Shown: positions 8,172 through 17,429 of the stretch, in pieces
Layout of the letters: each line of letters opens with the position of its first letter
Position numbering within the stretch: the first letter of the stretch is position 1
NCBI RefSeq assembly: GCF_042847215.1
Contig: NZ_AP031500.1
Coordinates: forward strand, 1,302,001-1,366,000
Reading direction: 5' to 3'
DNA: 64,000 nucleotides
DNA from: Gilvimarinus japonicus
GTDB lineage: Bacteria > Pseudomonadota > Gammaproteobacteria > Pseudomonadales > Cellvibrionaceae
Position numbers and translations under genes: made by a program
The notes under the pieces: generated by a model
The model's input: the letters and a program-made list of their open reading frames with translations, nothing else
Databases searched by the model: none
What the model was told of the DNA's origin: nothing

Positions 8172-9653
8172 GTGCAAGAGACGTCCGATATAAACCAGAT
8201 TATGGATGCGAGCATTCCACTGGTAGTGATAGAAACCTATGAGGAAAAAAAGGCAGAGGACTTACTTTTGCGGGTCGCGCGCCAGCGCGAGGCTCGGTTA
8301 GCGCGCTGGAGCCTTACCGACGGTCTGTCGACTCTTGGTTTTGGCCCGCAGCTGGCCGCAAAAGAAACTCGGCTGAATGAGCCGGTCGAGCTATTGCGGC
8401 ATATAAAAACGGCCAATGAAGCTTGCATCTATATACTGTGTGATTTTCACCCGTTTTTGTCGGATCAACCCGAAGTGGTGCGCCTGATTAAAGATATTGC
8501 GCTGAATCATTTGGCGGTGCCCAACACCCTGATTTTTTTAAGTTATCGGTTAGCGTTACCCAAAGAGCTGTCGCGGTACGCGTCCACCTTTACTATGGCG
8601 CTGCCCAATGACGAGCACATTATGCAAGTCGTGCGTGAAGAGGCTCGGCGTTGGTCGCAAAAACACGGCGATACACGTATTCGAACCGACAATATTACAC
8701 TTAAAAAATTGGTGGCAAGCTTGCAAGGAATGAGCGCCAGCGATATCCAGCGATTGGTACGGGCCGCTATTTGGGACGATGGCGCGATATCGCTCGATGA
8801 CTTGCCCAAGCTAAACCGCAGCAAGTTTCAGATGCTCGACCTAGAAGGCATCGTCAGCTTTGAGCAGGAAGTAGACAGCTTTGCCAGTGTTGGCGGATTG
8901 CACAATTTAAAGCAATGGTTGGAGTATCGTCGCGATGCCTTTACCTCGAGTGATCACGTTGCCGATCGCCCCAAGGGCGTTTTACTTTTGGGGGTACAGG
9001 GCGGCGGCAAAAGTTTAGCGGCCAAAGCCATTGCCGGTATGTGGGGCCTGGCTTTACTGCGACTAGATATGGCGGCGCTGTACAATAAGTACATTGGTGA
9101 AACTGAGCGCAATTTGCGCAAGGCCCTGCAATTGGCCGATGCCATGTCACCCTGCGTGCTGTGGATGGACGAAATCGAAAAAGCCATGAGCCCCGATGGC
9201 GGCGACAGTGGGGTGGCGCAAAGGTTGTTGGGCACATTACTGACGTGGATGGCGGAGCGTCCCAGCCGTGTTTTTATCGTTGCCACCAGTAACGATATTA
9301 GCCGTTTGCCGCCTGAGTTGATTCGTAAAGGGCGTATGGATGAAATCTTTTTTGTCGATTTGCCCAATGCCCAAGTGCGACAAGATATTTTTACGATTCA
9401 TTTACACAAGCGCAGCTTAAACCCTAACGACTTTGACCTAGAGCAGCTGGCGGTGGCGAGCACGGGTTTTAATGGTGCGGAAATTGAGCAGGCGATTGTC
9501 GCGGGGTTGTTTCAGGCCGGTACCGAGGCGCGCGCGCTGGATACCAGCGCGTTATTAGCCGCCTGTGCCAATACCAGCCCGCTGTCGGTGGTTATGGCTG
9601 AGCAGATCGCCGGCTTGCGCAGCTGGGCCGCGGATCGGACGGTACCAGCGTGA
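8172..9653 (+). CDS. AAA+ ATPase, Ycf46-like
   Basis: The 493-residue cytosolic ATPase has an N-terminal alpha/beta region (1-250) like that of Ycf46-type proteins and a C-terminal AAA+ module: Walker A GVQGGGKS (~275), the pore/substrate motif YNKYIGETERNLRK, Walker B CVLWMDEIEKA, sensor-1 IVATSN, and an arginine-finger region RKGRMDE. Ycf46 homologues are common in cyanobacteria and proteobacteria; no single function is established, though stress and CO2-related roles have been suggested. The start is GTG 8172 with GGAGG at 8161. The next gene begins in its stop codon region (TGATG), so the two are probably co-transcribed. Confidence 0.85.
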   Translation: MQETSDINQIMDASIPLVVIETYEEKKAEDLLLRVARQREARLARWSLTDGLSTLGFGPQLAAKETRLNEPVELLRHIKTANEACIYILCDFHPFLSDQPEVVRLIKDIALNHLAVPNTLIFLSYRLALPKELSRYASTFTMALPNDEHIMQVVREEARRWSQKHGDTRIRTDNITLKKLVASLQGMSASDIQRLVRAAIWDDGAISLDDLPKLNRSKFQMLDLEGIVSFEQEVDSFASVGGLHNLKQWLEYRRDAFTSSDHVADRPKGVLLLGVQGGGKSLAAKAIAGMWGLALLRLDMAALYNKYIGETERNLRKALQLADAMSPCVLWMDEIEKAMSPDGGDSGVAQRLLGTLLTWMAERPSRVFIVATSNDISRLPPELIRKGRMDEIFFVDLPNAQVRQDIFTIHLHKRSLNPNDFDLEQLAVASTGFNGAEIEQAIVAGLFQAGTEARALDTSALLAACANTSPLSVVMAEQIAGLRSWAADRTVPA

Positions 9654-10276
9654 TGCTCACGGCTAGCGTACAACGTGGCTGGGGGTTATTTTGGTTACTA
9701 TTGCTCTTATGCCTTACCGCCTGCTCCGAGTCGCCCTCCGTTGCTAGATTACCGCCCGATGCTCGGCTATTAGCGTTTGGTGACAGCTTGACACGCGGCA
9801 CGGGCGCCACAGATGGTCAGAGTTACCCCAGTCACTTAGCGCGGCTGCTGGGGCGTGAGGTCATTAACGCTGGTGTGCCAGGCGAGGTGTCAGCCGTGGG
9901 CTTAAGTCGTTTGCCGGGTGTGTTGGATACGGTACAGCCCGATCTTTTGCTCTTGTGTCACGGAGGCAACGATATTCTGCGCAGTATGGATAAAGCTCGC
10001 CTTGCCCAAAACTTGCAGCAGATGATCGATATCGCCCGTGCCCGAGATGTTCCTGTGGTGCTGATTGCCGTGCCCCAGCGCTCGTTACTGCTGCGCGCCG
10101 AACCCTTGTATCGGGCGCTCGCCGAGAACAACCGTATACCGTTACAGGAGGATATTGTTGCCGAGGTGCTGGGCGAGTCTGACTGGCGCTCGGATCGTAT
10201 CCATCCCAATGACGCAGGGTACCGGCACTTGGCGGAGGCGCTACGTGACTTGTTGCGCGAGGCGGGCGCTATTTAA
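9653..10276 (+). CDS. tesA: GDSL-family esterase / lysophospholipase, TesA-like lipoprotein
   Basis: The 207-residue SGNH hydrolase has block I FGDSLTRGTG with the catalytic serine, the block II glycine, HGGNDILR (block III Asn), and DRIHPNDAGY (block V Asp-His). The N-terminus is a lipoprotein signal with lipobox LTAC, so unlike soluble periplasmic TesA it should be membrane-anchored in the periplasm. A GTG at 9650 is also in frame, but ATG 9653 is the more likely start. It overlaps the AAA+ gene by one base. The usual roles are hydrolysis of acyl-CoA, lysophospholipid or short esters. Confidence 0.88.
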   Translation: MLTASVQRGWGLFWLLLLLCLTACSESPSVARLPPDARLLAFGDSLTRGTGATDGQSYPSHLARLLGREVINAGVPGEVSAVGLSRLPGVLDTVQPDLLLLCHGGNDILRSMDKARLAQNLQQMIDIARARDVPVVLIAVPQRSLLLRAEPLYRALAENNRIPLQEDIVAEVLGESDWRSDRIHPNDAGYRHLAEALRDLLREAGAI

Positions 10277-10536
10277 CGGCTGGGGTGGGGCCACAGACGT
10301 GATAATGCAATCTCAAAACCCCTTAACCTGTGATACCCTTAGCACGTTATTACTAGGGCTGCCCGCGTTACTAATAAACGGCTATTGTGGCCTCATTAGC
10401 GTTATAAGCCCCTGAAATACCACAGCATTTGCCGTCAAGACACAGCTGTATTAGACTTTTAAAAGGCTCAAACGAGCATTCAGCGCGAAATGCTGATTAA
10501 CGCGTCACCCAAGGATCTGTATTGGCTTTACGCCTG

Positions 10537-10572
10537 GGAAAACGCTCAAGGATTGGAAAACGCCCAAGGATT
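10537..10572. repeat. 18-bp tandem duplication upstream of the FHA gene
   Basis: GGAAAACGCTCAAGGATT is followed immediately by a second copy differing by one base (10555-10572). It lies in the 349-base gap between tesA and the FHA gene, which otherwise shows nothing recognisable. Confidence 0.7.
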
Positions 10573-10625
10573 TGTCGCGTTCTAATCACCTCGACTCGTT
10601 TTTCTGTTTGCATAGGGATCTGGTA

Positions 10626-11627
10626 ATGGCTTACCTGTACCGTAGGGATACCGACCTACGATTTCCAGTGGTTGCCCACCACATGATCGGTTCGCTAGCG
10701 GGGAAGGTTGATACGTTTATCGACAACCCTTATATCTCTCGGCGCCACTTATCCATCGAGTGGAACGGTCATCAATGGCAGATAAAAGACCTAAGCCGCA
10801 ATGGCACCTGGGTGAATGGCAAGCGCCTAACCAGCGGTGATTATTGTCCGCTAGCGGTGGGCGATGTGATTCAGTTGGCTGGCGAAGAGGGTGTTGTGCT
10901 TACGGTAGAGAGTGTCGCGCCGCCTTGTGACTTATTGGTACCCGTGCAGCCATTCACTAAAGACGACCTCAGTGCCGCTATCGAGCTGAATTCCGTAAAC
11001 TTGATTCCGAATGAGCAGCACCCCGAATGGTACGTGGAGCAGGACTCCAAAACCGGGCAGTGGCAAGCGCAGCGGATCATCTCCCCACAGGCGCCGCAAG
11101 CGCTTAGTCATGGTGATATTATTGAGTGCCGGGCGGGCTCGTGGCAGTTGTTTTGCGCCAGAGATTACGCCCCGACCATTGAAAAGCGCTCGCAGGATGT
11201 TTGCATCTCCGAAAGCTACCTGAGATTTGATGTGAGCCTCGATGAAGAAACCACCGATTTGGATGTAATTACCGGTGATGCTAATCATAATTTAGGTATT
11301 CGGGCGCACAATTACCTTTTGCTGCTGTTGGCGCGACACCGGGTGGAAGATATGGCCCGTGGGCTGTCGAGCTGTAATCAAGGTTGGGTGCCCAACGAGC
11401 TATTGGTGCGCGAGCTGGGGCTAGAGCCCGGGCACCTCAATATTCAGATATACCGGGCGCGGCAGCAGTTGTCAAAAATGATGCCTCAGGTCAATAACGA
11501 AAAATTTGTTGAGCGCCGTGGGACGACTTTGCGCTTGGGGTGTAGCCAGTTCTCAATCGTAAAAGGTGGCAACGTTGAGTATCAACACCTAGATGGAAAG
11601 ACCCGCCCGATTACTTTGCCTAGATGA
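10626..11627 (+). CDS. FHA-domain protein with C-terminal winged-helix-like domain
   Basis: The 333-residue cytosolic protein begins with an FHA phosphothreonine-binding domain (residues ~8-95; YISRRHLSIEW and DLSRNGTWVNG carry the conserved Arg, Ser-x-x-His and Asn). A second region (~110-205) resembles a degenerate FHA-like beta sandwich. The C-terminus (~225-310) reads like an OmpR-type winged-helix DNA-binding domain (WVPNELLVRELGLEPGHLN, IQIYRARQQLSK). ATG 10626 follows AGGGA by 7 bases and is preferred to TTG 10572. The stop overlaps the start of the kinase gene (ATGA), so the two are translationally coupled. The arrangement implies that the kinase phosphorylates a partner read by the FHA domain, possibly altering transcription; that is inference. 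Confidence 0.8.
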   Translation: MAYLYRRDTDLRFPVVAHHMIGSLAGKVDTFIDNPYISRRHLSIEWNGHQWQIKDLSRNGTWVNGKRLTSGDYCPLAVGDVIQLAGEEGVVLTVESVAPPCDLLVPVQPFTKDDLSAAIELNSVNLIPNEQHPEWYVEQDSKTGQWQAQRIISPQAPQALSHGDIIECRAGSWQLFCARDYAPTIEKRSQDVCISESYLRFDVSLDEETTDLDVITGDANHNLGIRAHNYLLLLLARHRVEDMARGLSSCNQGWVPNELLVRELGLEPGHLNIQIYRARQQLSKMMPQVNNEKFVERRGTTLRLGCSQFSIVKGGNVEYQHLDGKTRPITLPR

Positions 11628-14230
11628 GTACCTACCCCCTGCACAATGATACCGTTATTGCGAGCCGATACCGGATTCAGCGTATTATCGGGCAGGGCGG
11701 AATGGGCCAGGTTTACCTTGCCCATGATGAGCAACTGGAGCGTCTGGTGGCCATCAAACGTTTGCGCGATAATCACGCAAATGCCGACAGCCTAGAGCGC
11801 TTTCAGCGCGAAGCAAAATTCCTCGCCAAGCTTAATCATCCCTGTATCGTCCAGATTTACGACTTTATCGAGGAACCTGGCGGTTGCTCATTGGTGATGG
11901 AGTACATCGAGGGCGTTAACCTTGCACACAAGCTGCGCGAAGAGTGTCCCTCTACCTCATCGCGGTTACAGTGGTTGCACGAAATAGCCGCAGGGTTAGC
12001 GTGTGCTCATACCGCCGGTATTTTGCACCGGGATTTAAAACCTGAAAATATTATTGTCAATCAGGCGGGGCACGCCAAACTGACCGATTTTGGTATCGCT
12101 CGCGAGCTAAGCAAAGAAACCGAGCTAACACAAGCCGTTATCGGCAGTTATGCCTTTATGTCGCCCGAACAAATTATGGGCGACTCGCTGGATTTTAGGA
12201 GCGATTTATTCTCCTTCGGAATCGTCGCTTACTACATCTTGTTTAATGCCCACCCATTTGGCGTGACCAATAACGCGCTGAAATTGCTGCAAGACATTAC
12301 TCACACCCCGTTGAACGTTGTTAATCTTGAAGCCAATGGCTTACCCCCCCAGTTGGTTCAGCTATTGTCAGGCTTGTTGGCAAAACAGCGGGAGCTGCGG
12401 CCGCAAAATAGTCAGCAGGTCAGCGATACGCTCAATGGTATTTACCAGTGGGATTTAAGCTCTAACGACTCGGCTAACTGGACGCGCGTGACGGCGCCAT
12501 TAGAAGCCGATGTGGGCTCAACCTTAGAGTTACCGCAAAATTTTCACGCGCAGTTGTTGCCGGCGCCGACAGAAAAAAAATCCCAACGTCAGTGGTTTGC
12601 GCTAGCGATCGTATGTTTGTTACTTGTTGGTGGCGCGGCGATGGCTTATTTTTCATGGTTTGGTGCGCCCGCCCAGCCTGTAGCGGTTTTGCCACCGCAA
12701 ATATCAGCGGCTGAAAATTTTGATTCCAATGAGCAGCGGATGATAGCCGGTGCGGTTTACCAAGCGGCAAGCGAGGGGGCGTTGAGTGTGCCCAGTGTGG
12801 AGTTGATCCCGCGCTTTGAGGTCGACGGTTTCGCCGGTAGCCCTTACGAATTACTAACGGCAGTTGCCGCTCGCGAGCTAATCACCTCGGATGTATATTG
12901 TGAGCTGACGTGGTGCGATATTACCCTGAGCCGGTTAACACGAGCGGCTCAAGGCACACGCCTAAGAGTTGTATCGTCGCTGACTTACCGCACCCTTAAT
13001 GAGCGTTATAGCGTGCTCGCCGAGAGCGTCTATCGTCACCTGCATCAGCTTTATGATTACACTGGCGACAGTGCCATTCGCCTGCCCGATGAGCAAGACT
13101 ATAAAGTATTTGTCGATCAATATCAGGCCTATGGTATTAATGGCGCTAACACCTCGCAGCTGTCTTTGCTGGAGGCATTAAAGCCCGATGCTCAAGCGTG
13201 GTCCAGCGTACAAACCTTGTATCGAGAGATCGCGCTGGATCTTTACCACGATACCGGGGAGGCTGATTATTTAACGCGCCTGCAACGCTTTTTACCTGCG
13301 GAGCGACATGTACAAACCGAGAGTCAGATGCTCAACCAATTTGCCTTGGCACGAGCGCGCCGCGATTACGATAGCGCAAGGGTGTTGATTCCCGAGTTAG
13401 AGGCACTGGGCGCAAGCCCGTTAAAAATAGCCGAGCTTAACGGTTTGCTAGCTCTGTCAGAAGGTGAATATAAAACGGCGGTGAACTACTTTGGCGATGG
13501 TGTGCAATTGCGATCGAGCGTGCAAAACCATTTTCGTTTGTCTATGGCGTATTGGCTTAGTGGCGATGTTAAAGCGGCCTGGGTACACATCGAAAAGGCG
13601 TACGCCCTTAACCCGAGTGACCATAAAACCAATAGCTTTAGAGGCGTTATTGCCCTGTGGGAGGGGCGATTGCCCGAGGCGCGTGAAGCGTTGGAGCAAG
13701 TGCTGGAGCATGAGCGCAGCGCCATAGTGCTGAATAATTTGGGGTTGGTGTATATGCTGGAGCAGCAATACCCTAAAGCCCAATCGCTGTTTCAAGAGGC
13801 ACTCGTTCGAGCGCCGGATGACCCGCAAACATTACTCAATGTCGCCGATACGGCACTGTTGATGGGTGATGCCGGTGCGCAGGAGCAATATCGACAATTA
13901 ATTAAAGCGACAGAGTCCGCGACCGATGCCTTCTCTTTGCGCGCACGCTCGCAAGCGCTGGCGCAGCTAGGCCAGTCGAGGGCGGCTGTGCAGGCTTATC
14001 AACAGATGCGGGAACTCGACCCTAACAGTGGCGACACTCACTACGCTGGAGCCTTAGTGTACACCCTTGCCGGAGAGCGTATTTCGGCGCAGCTGTCCGC
14101 GCGCGAGGCACTTAATAGCGGTATGGGCGCGGTGTGGTTCTCGATGCCGTGGTTTCAATCCTTGTGCGGTGAGGGGGTGTTTACTCAAGCTGGGGGTAGC
14201 GCCGCTACTGATTGTCCTGCTGCTCAGTAG
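11624..14230 (+). CDS. Membrane-anchored Ser/Thr protein kinase with C-terminal TPR repeats
   Basis: The 868-residue protein has a Hanks-type kinase domain (residues ~15-280): glycine loop IGQGGMGQVY, VAIKRL lysine, catalytic loop HRDLKPEN, metal-binding LTDFGIARE and SPEQ in place of APE. One transmembrane helix follows at ~323-345 (FALAIVCLLLVGGAAMAYF). The periplasmic part contains an alpha/beta region (~360-480) and about eight TPR-like helices (~560-840). All kinase residues required for catalysis are present. The start lies in an ATGA overlap with the FHA gene. The system resembles PknB/Stk-type signalling in which the outer TPR part senses envelope state. Its targets are unknown. Confidence 0.9.
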   Translation: MSTYPLHNDTVIASRYRIQRIIGQGGMGQVYLAHDEQLERLVAIKRLRDNHANADSLERFQREAKFLAKLNHPCIVQIYDFIEEPGGCSLVMEYIEGVNLAHKLREECPSTSSRLQWLHEIAAGLACAHTAGILHRDLKPENIIVNQAGHAKLTDFGIARELSKETELTQAVIGSYAFMSPEQIMGDSLDFRSDLFSFGIVAYYILFNAHPFGVTNNALKLLQDITHTPLNVVNLEANGLPPQLVQLLSGLLAKQRELRPQNSQQVSDTLNGIYQWDLSSNDSANWTRVTAPLEADVGSTLELPQNFHAQLLPAPTEKKSQRQWFALAIVCLLLVGGAAMAYFSWFGAPAQPVAVLPPQISAAENFDSNEQRMIAGAVYQAASEGALSVPSVELIPRFEVDGFAGSPYELLTAVAARELITSDVYCELTWCDITLSRLTRAAQGTRLRVVSSLTYRTLNERYSVLAESVYRHLHQLYDYTGDSAIRLPDEQDYKVFVDQYQAYGINGANTSQLSLLEALKPDAQAWSSVQTLYREIALDLYHDTGEADYLTRLQRFLPAERHVQTESQMLNQFALARARRDYDSARVLIPELEALGASPLKIAELNGLLALSEGEYKTAVNYFGDGVQLRSSVQNHFRLSMAYWLSGDVKAAWVHIEKAYALNPSDHKTNSFRGVIALWEGRLPEAREALEQVLEHERSAIVLNNLGLVYMLEQQYPKAQSLFQEALVRAPDDPQTLLNVADTALLMGDAGAQEQYRQLIKATESATDAFSLRARSQALAQLGQSRAAVQAYQQMRELDPNSGDTHYAGALVYTLAGERISAQLSAREALNSGMGAVWFSMPWFQSLCGEGVFTQAGGSAATDCPAAQ

Positions 14231-14267
14231 GGCGCTCTGAAATAATGCTTAAATTTAAAGGGCGAAC

Positions 14268-14771
14268 TTACGGCCCTGGCGGACGGCCAACGCGGATGCC
14301 TGGATCGGCGGATGCGTAGATTGAGCATTCACCGGATTGGTTATCCCGATACATCGCGAGGAAGCTAAAATCCACATCTTCACTATTGAGACCGAAGTTG
14401 TGGATAGTTAATGTGAGTACTTGTCCGTCGCGTGATACTTGCGTTTCGATATTGTGCAGGTCGTCCTCTTTGCTCGGTACATACTGCAGCCCGTCAAATG
14501 CAAAGCTCCAATAACCTTTTTGCTTTTGCGCTTTTTCAGAGAGGTGAACCACCAGTATCGCTCTCTCGTAACGCACTTGATCTGGCAGTGAGTTTTCATC
14601 AAACGCAACGACTACGTTTGAAAACTTCTCGACCTTCTCAGTGGTCACATCATCCATTGTCCAGACTTGAGCTTTGCCAGCTTTTGGTAGTTTTGGTGTT
14701 AGCTTTATGGTCGTAATACTGGCGCCGCCTTGCGGGACATCAATGAGTAAAGTACCGTTATTTTTTGACAT
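14268..14771 (-). CDS. Uncharacterised 167-residue protein beside a TonB receptor
   Basis: I do not recognise a family. The protein has no signal peptide or membrane segment, is rich in beta-type residues (LLIDVPQGGASITTIKL; QVLTLTIHNFGLNSEDVDF) and ends in a proline/glycine tail, ADPGIRVGRPPGP. ATG 14771 has AGGA 8 bases upstream and is preferred over ATG 14780. It lies 41 bases downstream of the TonB receptor gene on the same strand, so the two are likely one transcript. It might be a cytosolic partner of whatever that receptor imports, but nothing in the sequence shows this. Confidence 0.7.
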   Translation of the reverse strand: MSKNNGTLLIDVPQGGASITTIKLTPKLPKAGKAQVWTMDDVTTEKVEKFSNVVVAFDENSLPDQVRYERAILVVHLSEKAQKQKGYWSFAFDGLQYVPSKEDDLHNIETQVSRDGQVLTLTIHNFGLNSEDVDFSFLAMYRDNQSGECSIYASADPGIRVGRPPGP

Positions 14772-14812
14772 AGAAACCATCCTGTTTTGCCAATAGTTAT
14801 TTATTCAGCACC

Positions 14813-17137
14813 CTAAAGTGTTATGCGCACACTTAAGGCTAGGGTGCGCGGGCGGGTGATGATATCGAAGCGTCCTTGGGGGCCGTACTCACTTTCGTGT
14901 CGGCTTCCGGTGATCGCGCGCTCGTCAGTGAGGTTGGTCGCATCGACGGCCCAATACCAATTGCCCCACTGGGCGCCCACATGAGCATTCAGTAGAGTAA
15001 ACCCGGGTAGGCGTTCATAATTGGCAATGTTGCTGTTAAGTGCGGTGGTGATCTCACCGAGAGACATAACCGATATTAGAGTATCAACCTGAAAAGCGTC
15101 AAATTGATGTTCGGAATCTAGCCCGATGTTCCATTGTTTGCGGGGTGAGCCCGGTAGTCGATCGCCCGATTGCCCCGGCGTTGCCAGATCAAAAGCGTCG
15201 TCGGCCGGAATGCGCAGGGTGGCATCGTTATAAGCCGCGCCCCATTGTAGCCCCCAGTGGTCACTCAAATTAAAACGACCTTCCAGCTCAACCCCAATTG
15301 AGCGCGCGGCCCCCGCGTTGATGGTGACGGGGTAGTATTCGACCGTAGCACTCTGTTGGATGTCTTGCCAGTCGATGGTGTACAGGCTGGCGTTAACCGT
15401 GGCGTTTTGCCATAAATCACCCGATAAAAAGCCTAGCTCATAGTGCTCGGCGTAATCGGGTTGGTAGGTTCGGTTTTGCTCGATATAGACCGGTAAGGCG
15501 TTGCTGCCGCCGCGGCGAAAGCCCTCTGAGTAGACGGCGTAAAATCGCGAGCCAAATTGCGCATGGTACTGGGCGCTGGCCTTCCAGAGAAAACCGTCGT
15601 CGCTTTCGTTGTCAGCATCGCAGACTAACGCGGGCTCGTAGCCGTCGAGGCGATCATACAGGGGAAACATCGAGCAGGTTTGTAAGTCGTCGTCTTGCTC
15701 GTAGTAGCGGCCGCCTAGTGTGACCTGCCAGCGTGAGCCAAAACGATAGGTCGACTCCCCGTAAATAGCTGTCTCGGTTAAGTGTTCGGTTTGCTCGCCG
15801 TAATAATCGAGCGGCTCATCTTCTACGCCCCAAAATTTATCAAGACCGGGTGTCAAGTCAACTATATCGCCCTCAATATCATCTTCGCTATAAAACGCGC
15901 CCACCAACCACTGCCACGGCGCAGAATCATCGCGCGATGCTAAGCGTAAATCAGTACTGCTTTTGGTGACATCAAAGTCGCTTTGGGTAAGCGCAGAAAA
16001 ATTATCATAAGAGGAGTAAAACTCACCATAACCCAGTAAAAAGTCGGTCTGATCCGCTTGGCGCTGGGTGGTGTAATCGTAGCGGCTGTGAATCGCTGTT
16101 GCTGCAACATGTTCAAACTCGTAGCGCGCCGAGATGCTCGCCATCTCGACTTTGGTATCGGCCGGCTGCAGGTAACGGCTTGAGGCGCCGTAGGGATCGT
16201 CGGTAAAGGGCTCATTGCTGGCTTGGCGGTCGCCGACAAAGCGGTCTTGATAATGATAGCTGCCGTCGAGCGTTAATGCATCGACCGGTTTCCAGCGCAG
16301 GCTTAAGCGCGCCTGCTTGCCGCGCTCGTCGTTAATGTCGTTTTCAGGGCCAGACAATAAATAGTCGTTATCAATAAAGCCCGCCACCTCGTCTTGGTTT
16401 AACACCAATCGCGCGGCCGCTTTGCCTGCGGCGATAGGTAGGTTGCTCACCAAACCCACTGAATGACCGGTATCGTCACTGTGTGCCGTGTCGCTCACAC
16501 TGGCATTTAACTGGGTGGAGTACTCTTCCAGGTCGGGTTTATTGGTTTCGTAACGAACCACCCCCGACAGCGAGCTGCTGCCGTACAAAGTGCCCTGAGG
16601 GCCTTTCAGCACTTCAACCTGCTTAAGGTCCAGTACTTGTAAGTCGGGGGGCAGGTAGTAGCTTTCTAGCGGGATATCATCAATATAGCGAGCCACGCTG
16701 CCGCCATCGCCTCCCAAATCATTCGCATCGACGCCCGCAAAGCGCAAGCCGCGAATTACCAAAGGGCTTGGGTTGCGGCTGCCGGTATCGATAATGTTAA
16801 ACCCCGGCGTATTCCCGGCAAGTGCTTGCAATGTTAATGGCTGCTGTTGGGCAAGCCACTGCTGGTCGAACACAGTTACCGAGCCGGCAAAGTCGTCGCG
16901 GCTTTGCGATCTTTTGGTTGAGGTGACAATAATTTCTTCGATGGAGAGCTCGGAGCTTGTCATATTGGTTGACTTACTCTCGCCCAGAGCGGCACTCGCC
17001 CAAGGCAAAGAGCAGGCAATGCAGAGCGCTAAGCGACTCATGGGTAAACGTCTGCTTAGGTGACCCTCAGAGGGGGTCGGCGGTGCGCTAGCGTGGGTGG
17101 TATGGTCAAAACGATGTGGTTGATCTGCAGCCTTCAC
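14813..17137 (-). CDS. TonB-dependent outer membrane receptor
   Basis: The 774-residue protein has a TonB box region (EEIIVTSTKR, ~68-77), a plug domain with LQALAGNTPGFNI, RYIDDIP and VEVLKGPQGTLYGSSSLSGVV, and a 22-strand barrel ending in an aromatic-poor LALSVRITL. This is the 'iron complex receptor' branch that, in marine heterotrophs, also takes up carbohydrates or vitamins. The start is unusual: GTG 17137 has GGGGAG 8 bases upstream, giving 32 extra residues before a normal signal peptide (MSRLALCIACSLPWASA). The internal ATG 17041 lacks a ribosome binding site. Ligand is unknown; no Fur-like or other operator was identified. Confidence 0.92.
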   Translation of the reverse strand: MKAADQPHRFDHTTHASAPPTPSEGHLSRRLPMSRLALCIACSLPWASAALGESKSTNMTSSELSIEEIIVTSTKRSQSRDDFAGSVTVFDQQWLAQQQPLTLQALAGNTPGFNIIDTGSRNPSPLVIRGLRFAGVDANDLGGDGGSVARYIDDIPLESYYLPPDLQVLDLKQVEVLKGPQGTLYGSSSLSGVVRYETNKPDLEEYSTQLNASVSDTAHSDDTGHSVGLVSNLPIAAGKAAARLVLNQDEVAGFIDNDYLLSGPENDINDERGKQARLSLRWKPVDALTLDGSYHYQDRFVGDRQASNEPFTDDPYGASSRYLQPADTKVEMASISARYEFEHVAATAIHSRYDYTTQRQADQTDFLLGYGEFYSSYDNFSALTQSDFDVTKSSTDLRLASRDDSAPWQWLVGAFYSEDDIEGDIVDLTPGLDKFWGVEDEPLDYYGEQTEHLTETAIYGESTYRFGSRWQVTLGGRYYEQDDDLQTCSMFPLYDRLDGYEPALVCDADNESDDGFLWKASAQYHAQFGSRFYAVYSEGFRRGGSNALPVYIEQNRTYQPDYAEHYELGFLSGDLWQNATVNASLYTIDWQDIQQSATVEYYPVTINAGAARSIGVELEGRFNLSDHWGLQWGAAYNDATLRIPADDAFDLATPGQSGDRLPGSPRKQWNIGLDSEHQFDAFQVDTLISVMSLGEITTALNSNIANYERLPGFTLLNAHVGAQWGNWYWAVDATNLTDERAITGSRHESEYGPQGRFDIITRPRTLALSVRITL

Positions 17138-17332
17138 GGGCTTGGCTCCCCTTTATATCGAACAGTATGTTGTTTTAATGGGTTTAGGTCATTCGGTGGA
17201 TATAGTGAGTCAGGAGTCCGCATTTGGCAATGGCTAATGGACTTTTGCAAGGCTTGATTAACGCTTACGGGGTAATCATGTCGCGGCGATGTGGCTGGGC
17301 TGTTAGCGAAAAACTGTCTGGAGCTTTTATAT

Positions 17333-17366
17333 AAAAAGCCCCACTTTATTTTAGGTGGGGCTTTTA
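17333..17366. terminator. Bidirectional terminator below the LPMO gene
   Basis: AAAAAGCCCCAC pairs with GTGGGGCTTTTA around an AT loop. It lies 64 bases past the LPMO stop codon and would end its transcript. Confidence 0.88.
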
Positions 17367-17429
17367 GGGGTAAGGGGTCGGTTGCCCACTATGTGTTTAT
17401 CTAAACAAAGTGGGCAGTAGAGCGCCGTG

